A DNA stretch of 64,000 nucleotides from positions 49,672 to 113,671 of the forward strand of contig NZ_QAGK01000012.1 in the NCBI RefSeq assembly GCF_003057885.1, written 5' to 3'. The position numbers and the translations under genes are program-made. Source of the DNA: Oceaniglobus ichthyenteri. Lineage in GTDB: Bacteria; Pseudomonadota; Alphaproteobacteria; Rhodobacterales; Rhodobacteraceae. Within the stretch, counting starts at the first letter, position 1. The number at the start of each line of letters is the position of its first letter. This document shows positions 17,154 to 25,272 of this stretch, piece after piece. The notes beneath the pieces were generated by a model that worked only from the letters and a program-made list of their open reading frames with translations, was not told where the DNA came from and made no database searches.

Positions 17154-17825
17154 TCAGATGCTGTTTTGCACCCTGTCCCACGTGTTGGCGAGGTGGCGTT
17201 CCATGATATCGGACAGGCGCGTGGCGTCGCGATCTTTTAGCGCGGCGACCATTTCTTCATGTTCGGCCACGGCATTGGCCCAGTGTTCGGGCGTCGCGTT
17301 GCCCATGAACCGAATCCGTTTAAGACGCGCCTGAATGTTGGCCTGAATCTCAACAAGCGTCGGGTTCCCGCTCAGTTCGGTCAGGCGACTGTGAAATTCC
17401 TGATTAAGCTTGTAATAAGGAAGCCGGTTGCGGGATTCGTAATATCCGATCATTCGACGGTGAAGATCCAGCATACCTTCGATATCGGCGTCCGATGCCC
17501 GCTCACAGGCCAGACGCCCGACCAACCCTTCCAGATGGGCCAGCACTTCCAGCATGGATTGCACTTCTGATGGGGTCAGTTTGCGCACCCGGCTGCCATG
17601 CGACGGGCGGATCACGATCAGACCCTCGGCCGCCAACGTACGCAGCGATTCGCGAAACGGTGTGCGCGACACGCCAAGCTGGCGCAGCAGCGTCGTTTCG
17701 TCGATCCGGCTTCCTGGCTCCAACACGCCCTCGATGATCAGGTCGCGCACCCGGCTGGCAACCTGATCGTGCAGCGTTTCTTTTTGAATGGCCAGGGGGT
17801 GGGCCGGTTCGGTCGTGTCATTCAT
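17154..17825 (-). CDS. GntR-family regulator with FCD domain
   Basis: The product is 223 residues. A winged helix-turn-helix occupies residues about 17-80 (HDQVASRVRDLIIEGVLEPG, then VSRTPFRESLRTLAAEGL). It is followed by an all-helical FCD ligand-binding domain with the metal-binding histidines in NQEFHSRL, EHEEMV and ERHLANTW. GAGGAG precedes the ATG at 17825. It is divergent from pdxA-TRAP and probably represses that operon until the transported acid or a product binds. Confidence 0.92.
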   Translation of the reverse strand: MNDTTEPAHPLAIQKETLHDQVASRVRDLIIEGVLEPGSRIDETTLLRQLGVSRTPFRESLRTLAAEGLIVIRPSHGSRVRKLTPSEVQSMLEVLAHLEGLVGRLACERASDADIEGMLDLHRRMIGYYESRNRLPYYKLNQEFHSRLTELSGNPTLVEIQANIQARLKRIRFMGNATPEHWANAVAEHEEMVAALKDRDATRLSDIMERHLANTWDRVQNSI

Positions 17826-17893
17826 CAGTGTTCTCCTCGCAAATATATTAGAGCGTTGTTCGGGAAAATACATCTTGAATTTACAATATAAAA

Positions 17894-17909
17894 TTTTGTA
17901 TACATAATA
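17894..17909. promoter_or_regulatory. Probable GntR operator
   Basis: The perfect palindrome TGTATACA (17897-17904) sits inside a longer imperfect palindrome (TTTTGTATACATAA) in the AT-rich divergent spacer between the GntR gene and the pdxA-like gene. FCD-type GntR proteins typically bind such T.GTATAC.A sites. Binding is inferred. Confidence 0.6.
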
Positions 17910-17948
17910 CACAGGAAAGAATTTGTACTCGGTAACTGTGAGGTCGGC

Positions 17949-19028
17949 ATGAAGATTGCGTTTGCTCTGGGTGATGCGGCAGGTGTTTCACCAGAGTTGG
18001 CTGCAAGGGTCCTTGCGGATCCAGCGGTGGAAGCGGGCGAGATGATCGTCATTGGCGATGCGCGCGTGCTTGAACTGGGTTGTGCACAGGCCGGAGTCAC
18101 ACTGGATCTGCCGCGTATCACGGCCGATGATCTGGGCAATCTGCCCCAAGGGTCGGTTTTTCTTGATATGGGAAATTGCGATCCTGCTGATGTGCCTTTG
18201 GGTGAGGCAAGTGCCGCAGGCGGGCGCGGATCGGTTCAGAATTTTCGCGCTGCGCTGTCGATTGCCAATGCCGGCATTGCCGATGTGGTGTTTTTCACCC
18301 CTTTCAACAAACACGCGATGCGCCAGGCGCAACCTGATTACGTGGATGAAATCGGGTTCATCGACGCCACCATCGGGGCCACCCAATCGGGGCGCGAATT
18401 CAACGTGCTGGATGAGGTGTGGAATGCCCGCGTGACATCGCACATTCCCCTGCGCGACGTGGCCGATACACTGACCACTGACCGGATTTACAACAGCCTG
18501 AAACTGACCGCGCAGATCATGGAGGGCGCGGGGTTCGAGCGCCCGCGCATTGGTGTGGCGGCGTTGAACCCCCATGCCGGCGACGGGCGTAATTTCGGAA
18601 CTGAAGATGATGATATCATCGCGCCCGCGGTCGAGCGTGCCCGCAAGGAGCAGTTGGCCGTGACCGGCCCTGTGCCGTCAGACACCGTATTCGTGCGCGC
18701 CATCAAGGGCGAATTTGACGCCGTGCTGACCATGTTCCATGATCAGGGCCAGATCGCCATGAAACTTTTGGGTTTTGATCGGGGCGTTACCCTGATTGCC
18801 GGCTATCCTTTTCCGATTGTGACCCCGGCCCATGGCACCGCCTATGATATCGCCGGGCAGGGCAAGGCCGACACCGGCGCCACGTTTAACGCTGTGCATC
18901 TTGGCCGCAAACTGGCCGGACTGGCGCAACTGTCTGACGCCGCCGAACCCACAAATCACGATGAGCTTCGCCGTGCACTGCCCGCCCTGATCGGGCGGAT
19001 TCAGGCCGGAACCGACGACTGGAGCTAA
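17949..19028 (+). CDS. PdxA-family dehydrogenase
   Basis: The product is 359 residues of the 4-hydroxythreonine-4-phosphate dehydrogenase fold. The N-terminus FALGDAAGVSPELAARVL corresponds to GDPAGVGPE of PdxA. The three metal-binding histidines appear in TSHIPLRDV, LNPHAGDG and MFHDQGQIAMK. Its place between a GntR regulator and a TRAP transporter argues for a catabolic PdxA2-type role, oxidising a four-carbon hydroxy-acid derivative, rather than vitamin B6 synthesis. PdxA2 enzymes normally need a partner sugar-acid kinase (DtnK/OtnK type), and none is encoded here. Confidence 0.83.
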   Translation: MKIAFALGDAAGVSPELAARVLADPAVEAGEMIVIGDARVLELGCAQAGVTLDLPRITADDLGNLPQGSVFLDMGNCDPADVPLGEASAAGGRGSVQNFRAALSIANAGIADVVFFTPFNKHAMRQAQPDYVDEIGFIDATIGATQSGREFNVLDEVWNARVTSHIPLRDVADTLTTDRIYNSLKLTAQIMEGAGFERPRIGVAALNPHAGDGRNFGTEDDDIIAPAVERARKEQLAVTGPVPSDTVFVRAIKGEFDAVLTMFHDQGQIAMKLLGFDRGVTLIAGYPFPIVTPAHGTAYDIAGQGKADTGATFNAVHLGRKLAGLAQLSDAAEPTNHDELRRALPALIGRIQAGTDDWS

Positions 19029-19066
19029 AACACAAACGTTTTGATAAATCTTTGGGAGGAGATAAC

Positions 19067-20038
19067 ATGAAACTTCGTCACACCGTCTTTGCTTTGGCCA
19101 CACTCGCAGTTGCGGGTCCGGCCATTGCGCAGCAAGAAATCATTTTCGGCCTGTCCGCCGCTAACGGATCGTTGCAGGAACAAACCGCAAGCGAATTTGC
19201 CCGCCGCGCCAATGAAAAATTGGGCGACAAGGCCGTGGTCAAGGTTTTTGCCGACAGCCAGCTGGGCAAAGACAAGGACATGCTGCAAAAGATCAAGCTG
19301 GGCACGATGACCCTGACTCTGCCGTCGTCCACCATGCCCGAAATTGCCCCCGAATACGCGATTTTCGATCTGCCCTTCATGATCAAGGACCGCGCGCATC
19401 TGGCACGTATCGATGATACGCTGTTCAAGGATGTGCTGGTGCCCGCCGCCGAGGCGCAGGGTTATCGCCCTCTTGCCATTTGGGAAAACGGCTTTCGCCA
19501 GATCACCAACAATGAACGCCCGGTTGTCACACCCGCCGATCTGGAAGGTCTGAAAATCCGCACGCCAAATTCAAGCTGGCGTGTGGCGATGTTCAAGGAA
19601 TACGGCGCAAATCCGACACCGATGTCGTTTTCCGAAGTGTTCGTTGCCCTGCAGACCGGCGTGATCGACGGTCAGGAAAACCCCCTGACCAACATTGCGG
19701 GTGGCAAGCTGAACGAAGTTCAGAAATATCTGTCAATGTCGGGCCATGTGTATTCCCCCGCATACCCCACCGTTGGCATCGCCGCGTTTGAAAAGCTGGA
19801 TGCCGATGTGCAGACCGTCCTGAGCGAAACCGCCGCCGAAGTTGCCCTGTGGGCGCGCGAACAGGGCGAAATGCAGGATGGCACGCTTTTGAAAAAGCTC
19901 GAAGAGGGCGGAATGGAGGTCAACCAGACCGACCGCGCCGCATTCGTGGAGGCCTCCAAGCCGCTGTACGAAAAGTTCGCCAGCGAAGTTGAAAACGGGC
20001 AGGCAATGATCGACCAGGCTTTGTCACTGGCCGACTAA
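19067..20038 (+). CDS. TRAP transporter solute-binding protein (DctP family)
   Basis: The product is 323 residues. A Sec signal peptide (ending PAIAQQ) precedes the DctP fold. The carboxylate-binding arginine lies in GLKIRTPNSSWR (about residue 165), followed by the FVALQTGVIDGQENPLTNI motif typical of sugar-acid and hydroxy-acid binding DctP proteins. It lies 38 bp after the pdxA-like gene and behind a GGGAGGAG site, so it is in that operon. A terminator-like hairpin follows. Confidence 0.93.
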   Translation: MKLRHTVFALATLAVAGPAIAQQEIIFGLSAANGSLQEQTASEFARRANEKLGDKAVVKVFADSQLGKDKDMLQKIKLGTMTLTLPSSTMPEIAPEYAIFDLPFMIKDRAHLARIDDTLFKDVLVPAAEAQGYRPLAIWENGFRQITNNERPVVTPADLEGLKIRTPNSSWRVAMFKEYGANPTPMSFSEVFVALQTGVIDGQENPLTNIAGGKLNEVQKYLSMSGHVYSPAYPTVGIAAFEKLDADVQTVLSETAAEVALWAREQGEMQDGTLLKKLEEGGMEVNQTDRAAFVEASKPLYEKFASEVENGQAMIDQALSLAD

Positions 20039-20052
20039 ACATACCGAGCAGG

Positions 20053-20087
20053 AGCAGCGCCCAGCCCGTGGCGCTGCTTCGTCTTTT
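20053..20087 (+). terminator. Attenuating terminator between TRAP binding protein and permease
   Basis: A 9-bp stem (AGCAGCGCC at 20053-20061, GGCGCTGCT at 20070-20078) with an 8-base loop is followed by TCGTCTTTTT. It lies inside the operon, so partial read-through would give excess binding protein over the permeases. Confidence 0.75.
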
Positions 20088-20104
20088 TCAGACAGGCGAC
20101 TGTA

Positions 20105-20656
20105 ATGATTTCAATAGCTTCCCGCACACTCGACCTTGTTTTGCAGGCCGTGACCCTTGCCCTTATCGTTGGACTGACCTGCGTGATTCTTGTTGGTGTT
20201 GCCTTTCGCTACTCGGGGCAATCTCTGATCTGGTATGATGAGGTTGCGGTTGTCCTGTTGGCCTGGATCACTTTTCTGGGTGCCGCACTTGCCACACTTC
20301 GCAATGCGCATCTGGGATTCAATGGATTGCTGTTTGGCCTGCCGCCAGCGGGGCGTTTCGTTCTGTTCTGGTCGGGCGAGGTGATTTTCATCGGTGTCTT
20401 TGCCATCGCGGCCTGGGCCGGATGGGTCATTCTGGGAATTTTTGGAAATGAAACGATGACGACATTGCGCTTTGTGCCGCGCTGGTTCGTACAGGGGATT
20501 TTGCCGGTCAGCGCCGCCCTGATGGTTCTCAGCCGACTGTTGACGCTGCCAAACCGTCTGCGCGACGTGCGTGCCGGGCTGGACCCCGAAGCACAGGAAA
20601 TCGCCCACGAAATTGCCCGTGCCGAGGCGGAACTGAAGCGGGGGCAAAAGCCATGA
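20105..20656 (+). CDS. TRAP transporter small permease (DctQ family)
   Basis: The product is 183 residues with four predicted membrane helices. The DctQ core reads LIWYDEVAVVLLAWITFLGAALATLRNAHLGF. A charged C-terminal tail (AHEIARAEAELKRGQKP) extends past the last helix. The stop overlaps the DctM start by 4 bp (ATGA), implying coupled translation. Confidence 0.9.
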   Translation: MISIASRTLDLVLQAVTLALIVGLTCVILVGVAFRYSGQSLIWYDEVAVVLLAWITFLGAALATLRNAHLGFNGLLFGLPPAGRFVLFWSGEVIFIGVFAIAAWAGWVILGIFGNETMTTLRFVPRWFVQGILPVSAALMVLSRLLTLPNRLRDVRAGLDPEAQEIAHEIARAEAELKRGQKP

Positions 20657-21939
20657 CCGAAGCGATGATCCTTTTGTCGATGTTCCTGATGATTGCCATC
20701 GGGGTGCCGATTGCGGTGTCCATTCTTGGCGCGGCCCTGATCGGGATGTGGATCCTGAACGGCTCTTTGGGGTTTTTGAACGCTGCGCTTTCGCTTTATG
20801 ATGGCGCGACCAGTTTCCCGCTTATCGCAATTCCGCTGTTCGTGCTGGCCGGTGCATTGATGAACACCGGCGGCATCTCGACGCGTCTGATTGCCTTTGT
20901 GTCATCGTTGATCGGGTTTGTGCGCGGCGGTCTGGCCATGGTCAACGTTGGCGTTTCGCTGTTTTTCGCCGAAATCTCGGGCTCGGCGGTGGCCGATGTG
21001 GCCGCGACCGGTTCAATCCTGATTCCCGCGATGAAGAAAAAGGGCTACTCCCCCCGGTTTGCTGCCGCCATCACTTCGTCTTCGGCGTCGCTGGCCATCA
21101 TCATTCCGCCATCAATCCCGATGATCCTGTACGGCGCGCTTTCGGATACGTCGATTGTACAGTTGTTTGTCGCGGGCATCGTTCCGGGCCTGTTGGGGGC
21201 GGCGGGGCTGATGGGACTGAGCTGGTATTTTGCCGTGCGCTATGACCTGCCGCGCGAAGAGGCGTTCAATCTGTGCCGGGTCTGGTCAACATTCAAAAGT
21301 GCGGGCTGGGCGTTGATCCTGCCTCTGATCATTCTTGGTGGAATTTTTGGCGGCATTGTCACCGCAACCGAAGGCGCGGGTATTGCCGTATTGGCCGCGC
21401 TGTTGATCGGCGGGCTGGCATACCGTGAACTGAACGCGCGCAAATTGTATGACGCGCTTGTTGATGGGGTGACCCAGACGGCGGTTGTCATGCTTCTTGT
21501 TGCGACTTCCGCTGTTCTGGGGTTGTACCTGACGGAAACCCAGTTGCCACAGCGTTTGGCCCAAGGGATCACCACGATCACCACCAACAAGATTGCAGTG
21601 CTGCTGATCATCAATGTATTCCTTTTGGGGGTCGGGATGGTTTTGCACGGGGCGGCCGCGATCATTCTGACGGTGCCTGTGTTCATGCCGCTGGTTCGTG
21701 AGATCGGCATCGACCCGGTGCATTTTGGCATTCTGCTGACGCTGAACATCGCCTTGGGTCAGCAGACGCCGCCGGTGGCCAGTGTGCTGATCACCGCCTG
21801 TTCCATTGCCAAAACCGATGTGTGGTCGACAACCCGCACCAACCTGCCGTTCATCGGCGTTCTGGTCGCGGTTCTGCTGTTGGTTACTTATGTGCCTGCC
21901 GTGCCGCTGTGGTTGGTCGGCGTATTCTACAGCCCATAG
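20653..21939 (+). CDS. TRAP transporter large permease (DctM family)
   Basis: The product is 428 residues with about twelve membrane helices. Signatures include AEISGSAVADVAATGSILIP, IIIPPSIPMILYG and ALGQQTPPVASVLITACSIA. It is the translocation subunit of the second TRAP system and closes the pdxA-TRAP operon; a strong terminator follows 25 bp downstream. Confidence 0.95.
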   Translation: MTEAMILLSMFLMIAIGVPIAVSILGAALIGMWILNGSLGFLNAALSLYDGATSFPLIAIPLFVLAGALMNTGGISTRLIAFVSSLIGFVRGGLAMVNVGVSLFFAEISGSAVADVAATGSILIPAMKKKGYSPRFAAAITSSSASLAIIIPPSIPMILYGALSDTSIVQLFVAGIVPGLLGAAGLMGLSWYFAVRYDLPREEAFNLCRVWSTFKSAGWALILPLIILGGIFGGIVTATEGAGIAVLAALLIGGLAYRELNARKLYDALVDGVTQTAVVMLLVATSAVLGLYLTETQLPQRLAQGITTITTNKIAVLLIINVFLLGVGMVLHGAAAIILTVPVFMPLVREIGIDPVHFGILLTLNIALGQQTPPVASVLITACSIAKTDVWSTTRTNLPFIGVLVAVLLLVTYVPAVPLWLVGVFYSP

Positions 21940-21964
21940 CGCACAGCCTTGTGCATGTCGGGCC

Positions 21965-22004
21965 AAATCGGGCGCGGGGATCATACCCTTGCGCCCGATT
22001 TTTA
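21965..22004 (+). terminator. Rho-independent terminator of the second TRAP operon
   Basis: A perfect 11-bp stem (AAATCGGGCGC at 21965-21975, GCGCCCGATTT at 21991-22001) surrounds a loop that can itself pair GGG with CCC. A T-rich tail follows. It ends at the stop codon of the convergent MOT1 gene. Confidence 0.85.
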
Positions 22005-23153
22005 TTATCTCTGTCGCCGGAGTCCGAGATAGGACAAGATCCATTTGCGCCCGATTTCCGCGATTGTGCCAAGAAACAGACCCAACAGCGGGTTGCCAAG
22101 GGCTGTTGCAACGGCCGCAACCGCAATCACCGGTCGGCAGGATGGTCTGGCATCAAACAGGCGACGGTTGGCGGCAAGTTCGACCGATGCGATCAACAAA
22201 AGCGCGCCCAGCGTGGCGGTGGGGATTGATGTCAGCGCGGCATGTCTGATCGGGTCGGGAAGAAGCGTCAGCACCAAAAGGCCCGCGCCCAACAGGATCG
22301 GTGCGCCGCCGGTTGTTGCGCCAAACCGGTGGTGCGCGGCCACCCCCCCGGCCCCGTGGCACATCGGCAGCGCCCCGAATGGCGCCAGGATCAGATTGGC
22401 CGCGCCCGATGTCAGGCAAAGCTTGCGTGGCGTGACCCGCGCGGCAGGGGCGCCGAAACAATCCCGCGCTACAAGGCTGGTCAGGAATACGGCGTTGGTC
22501 AGGGTCAGCGCCAGTTGCGGCAGCGCAAGATCGGCGATGGCCATGCGGAAATCTTCGATTGTGGGAATCGGCAGCGTCCAGCCGCTACCCTGTGATACAT
22601 TCAGTTGATGCACATCAGGCTGCGCAATCCCGACGCCAAGGATCACCCCGAACACGATTGTCGCCAGTGCCGCATGAAGCCCCATGCGCAGCGTGACAAC
22701 GGCAAACCCCAAAGACAGCGCGCCAATAAGCATCTGATCCTTCATAAGCCCAAGCGCGATCCAGCCCAGCGCCAGCCCAAGCCCAAGTTGCAGCCCTGAC
22801 AAAACCGATTGCGGCACAAGGCGTGCCAATCTGTCGATGATCCCGCTCGCCCCGAGAACTAAAAGCGTCACACCGATCAACATACCGCTGAGCGCAAGCG
22901 CGGTTGGCGTTACCTCGCTGACCAGGGCCACGGCGACAATGGCCTTCATCGGTTGCACCGGAATTGGCAGACGATAAATCAGACCTGTGGCGATGTAAAA
23001 AAGGCCAAAACCCAACAACACATGCTGCGCCGAAAGACCGACCAAGGCGATCGTGCCAAGGGTCAGGGGCAAAAGCGTTCCGATATCGCCAAGCGCGCCA
23101 TTCGCCTCGCGCAGATCGAACCGAAACCTGTTTTTCGCAGACTCACCCATCAT
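22005..23153 (-). CDS. MOT1-type molybdate/sulfate transporter
   Basis: The product is 382 residues with about ten membrane helices. Both diagnostic MOT1 motifs are present: PVQPMKAIVAVAL (about residues 65-77) and ALPMCHGAGGVAAHHRFGA (about 259-277). This SulP-related family was characterised as high-affinity molybdate uptake in plants and algae; bacterial copies are annotated as putative sulfate/molybdate transporters. Neighbouring Mop-like and tup genes favour molybdate or tungstate. It is divergent from the Mop-like gene. Two adjacent ATG codons (23153, 23150) could start it, and neither has a strong ribosome binding site. Confidence 0.88.
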   Translation of the reverse strand: MMGESAKNRFRFDLREANGALGDIGTLLPLTLGTIALVGLSAQHVLLGFGLFYIATGLIYRLPIPVQPMKAIVAVALVSEVTPTALALSGMLIGVTLLVLGASGIIDRLARLVPQSVLSGLQLGLGLALGWIALGLMKDQMLIGALSLGFAVVTLRMGLHAALATIVFGVILGVGIAQPDVHQLNVSQGSGWTLPIPTIEDFRMAIADLALPQLALTLTNAVFLTSLVARDCFGAPAARVTPRKLCLTSGAANLILAPFGALPMCHGAGGVAAHHRFGATTGGAPILLGAGLLVLTLLPDPIRHAALTSIPTATLGALLLIASVELAANRRLFDARPSCRPVIAVAAVATALGNPLLGLFLGTIAEIGRKWILSYLGLRRQR

Positions 23154-23261
23154 GTTTCACCCGACAGCGCCGCCCCGGTCGGTTTCCAGATCGACAAGGT
23201 TGAAATCGGCCAGACGCAGCATACTGTATAACAGAACAGAAACCAGCAGGAGTGGCCGACC

Positions 23262-23471
23262 ATGAAACTGAGCGCGCGCAATACATTGAGCGGAACCGTA
23301 AAGGCAATCGACAAGGGTACCGTCAATTCGACCGTACAGATTGACCTGGGCGGTGGGGCCGTGGTGACGGCCATGATCACCAATGCGTCGGTTGATGATC
23401 TGGGGCTTGAAGTGGGCAAGGCGGCTCATGCGATTATAAAGGCGTCGGATGTGATTGTCGGCGTCGATTGA
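23262..23471 (+). CDS. Mop-like TOBE-domain molybdate-binding protein
   Basis: The product is 69 residues and consists of one TOBE/Mop domain (MKLSARNTLSGTVKAIDKG at the start, ITNASVDDLGLEVGKAAHAIIKASDVIV at the end), the size of a molbindin. Molbindins bind molybdate or tungstate as oligomers in the cytosol and buffer the anion. CAGGAG precedes the ATG. Its last 46 bp overlap the convergent ABC ATPase gene on the other strand. Confidence 0.9.
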   Translation: MKLSARNTLSGTVKAIDKGTVNSTVQIDLGGGAVVTAMITNASVDDLGLEVGKAAHAIIKASDVIVGVD

Positions 23472-24250
23472 ACATTCAGCGACGGCAGGCACACCTTGCG
23501 GCCCGATGACGTGGTTTCGATTGAAACAGGAATGCCGTACACCTTGCTTAGGTTGGCATCTGTCAAAACCGTATGCGCCGCGCCTTGCGCCTGCCTGTTG
23601 CCGTCTTTCATCAGCAAAACCTGCGCGTTCAGCGCGAAAGCCTGATCCGGGTCATGGGTTGACAGGATAATGCCACAGCCTTGCGCCGCACCATCGCGGG
23701 CAAGGGTGGAAATCTGCGCCAACACCTGTGCCTGATTGCCAAAATCAAGGCTGGCGGTTGGTTCATCCATAACGATCAGATGCGCCTCTTGCGCCAAGGC
23801 CCGCGCGATCAGCACCAACTGCCGCTGACCACCCGACAGGCGCGAATAATCGCGCTGGGCCAAATGCGCTATGCCCAACCTGTCCATGGCGTTTTGCGCG
23901 ATCATGCGGTCATCGCGCCCCGGCTGGCCAAACAAACCCAGCCGGGCGGTGCGCCCCATGAGAACAACCTCAAGCGCTTCAAACGGGAAGGGCGGGGCAT
24001 GGGCCTGTGGCACATAGGCCACCTGCCGCGCGATATCCGCGCGAGTCTGTGCCGTGATCGGCTTGCCACCCAGAAACACCGTTCCTGACAGCGCCGGTAG
24101 CAGCCCCAGAACCGTGCGAAACAGCGTGGTTTTGCCACAGCCATTTGGCCCGAGCAGGCACAGAATTTCACCGCGCCCCACGCTAAGATCCAAACCCGAC
24201 CCGATCCGCGTTTTGCCATACCCGATGGAAAGACCCTGCGCCGTCAGCAT
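23426..24250 (-). CDS. ABC importer ATPase of the FecE/BtuD type
   Basis: The product is 274 residues. It has Walker A GPNGCGKTTL (about residue 35), signature LSGGQRQLVLIARAL and Walker B LIVMDEPTASLD. It powers import with the FecCD-type permease whose stop codon shares one base with this start (TGATG). This subfamily usually handles iron chelates or cobalamin, but MolBCA-type relatives take molybdate/tungstate. Its location argues for the latter. The 3' end runs 46 bp into the Mop-like gene on the opposite strand. Confidence 0.88.
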   Translation of the reverse strand: MLTAQGLSIGYGKTRIGSGLDLSVGRGEILCLLGPNGCGKTTLFRTVLGLLPALSGTVFLGGKPITAQTRADIARQVAYVPQAHAPPFPFEALEVVLMGRTARLGLFGQPGRDDRMIAQNAMDRLGIAHLAQRDYSRLSGGQRQLVLIARALAQEAHLIVMDEPTASLDFGNQAQVLAQISTLARDGAAQGCGIILSTHDPDQAFALNAQVLLMKDGNRQAQGAAHTVLTDANLSKVYGIPVSIETTSSGRKVCLPSLNVQSTPTITSDAFIIA

Positions 24251-25272
24251 CACGACCAACCGCGTCTGCCGCGCGCCAGCAGCCAGACGAAAAACGGCGC
24301 ACCGATCACGGCGGTCAGGATGCCCAATGGCACCTCGACCTGCGCCAGGGTTCGCGCCAGGGTATCAACGATCAAAAGATAGCCCGCGCCGATCAGCGCC
24401 GATGTGGGCAACAACCGCGCAAAACCGGGGCCAACCAGCATCCGCGCGATATGCGGAATAACCAACCCGACCCAGCCCACAACCCCCGCCACAGCCGTGA
24501 CACTGGCAGTGATCAGGGTGGCGGCGACGATCACCAGAAACCGTGTGCGCGCCACCTCAACCCCCAAGGCGCGCGCCTCTTCATCGCCCAGGCTCAGAAC
24601 ATTGATTCGCCAGCGCAGCAGGATCAGCGGCACCAGCCCGATCAACACCATCGGCAGAGCGGGCAGGATATCATGGATCGTTGTGGCAGCCAATGACCCC
24701 AACAGCCAAAATGTGATGGCGGGCAATTGATCGTAAGGGTCGGCCATTACCTTGAGCAGCGATGTCGCCGCCCCGGCCAGCGCGCCGATCACGACGCCAA
24801 CCAGGACCAGTGTGAGGGTCCGATCCGTGTTTTGCACCAATGACGCCACCAGCATCACAAACCCCACCGCCACCATGCCGCCGATGAATGCCGAAACCTG
24901 AATCGCCGCCACCGGCAATGACAGGAAAATGCCCGCCACCGCGCCCAGGCCCGCACCAGCCGAAACGCCCAGAATATCAGGTGATACCAATGGGTTGCGA
25001 AACAACGCCTGATAGGTCGCGCCAGCCGCGGCCAGGGCGGCCCCAACCAAAAGCGCCGCCGCCACACGGGGCAGGCGGATGTTCCACACCACGATTGCCG
25101 CCTGTTGATCGCCCCGTCCGATCAGCGCCGCCACTGTCTGGCCCGGCGTCAGGCCGAATGGCCCGATCATCACCGCACCAAAGGCCAGCGCAACAAGACA
25201 CAGCGCCAGTCCGCCAGTCAGCGTCAGAGCGGGCCTTTGCAGGGCTACATCGGCGGTTTTCCCTGCGCCCAT
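24250..25272 (-). CDS. ABC importer permease of the FecCD/BtuC type
   Basis: The product is 340 residues with about ten membrane helices. Motifs include RLPRVAAALLVGAALAAAGATYQALFRNPLVSPDILGVSAGAG, diagnostic of FecCD permeases, and a coupling region near GLVIPHIARMLVGP. Its 5' end overlaps the binding-protein gene by 28 bp. Together with the ATPase it forms a type II importer. The substrate is inferred from context as an oxyanion such as molybdate or tungstate; a metallophore is the alternative. Confidence 0.9.
   Translation of the reverse strand: MGAGKTADVALQRPALTLTGGLALCLVALAFGAVMIGPFGLTPGQTVAALIGRGDQQAAIVVWNIRLPRVAAALLVGAALAAAGATYQALFRNPLVSPDILGVSAGAGLGAVAGIFLSLPVAAIQVSAFIGGMVAVGFVMLVASLVQNTDRTLTLVLVGVVIGALAGAATSLLKVMADPYDQLPAITFWLLGSLAATTIHDILPALPMVLIGLVPLILLRWRINVLSLGDEEARALGVEVARTRFLVIVAATLITASVTAVAGVVGWVGLVIPHIARMLVGPGFARLLPTSALIGAGYLLIVDTLARTLAQVEVPLGILTAVIGAPFFVWLLARGRRGWS

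Noticed and set aside
23154..23261. Possible ModE-type box between the MOT1 and Mop-like genes
   Set aside because: Only a short ATACTGTAT palindrome is present, which does not fit the ModE/MopA consensus well enough.
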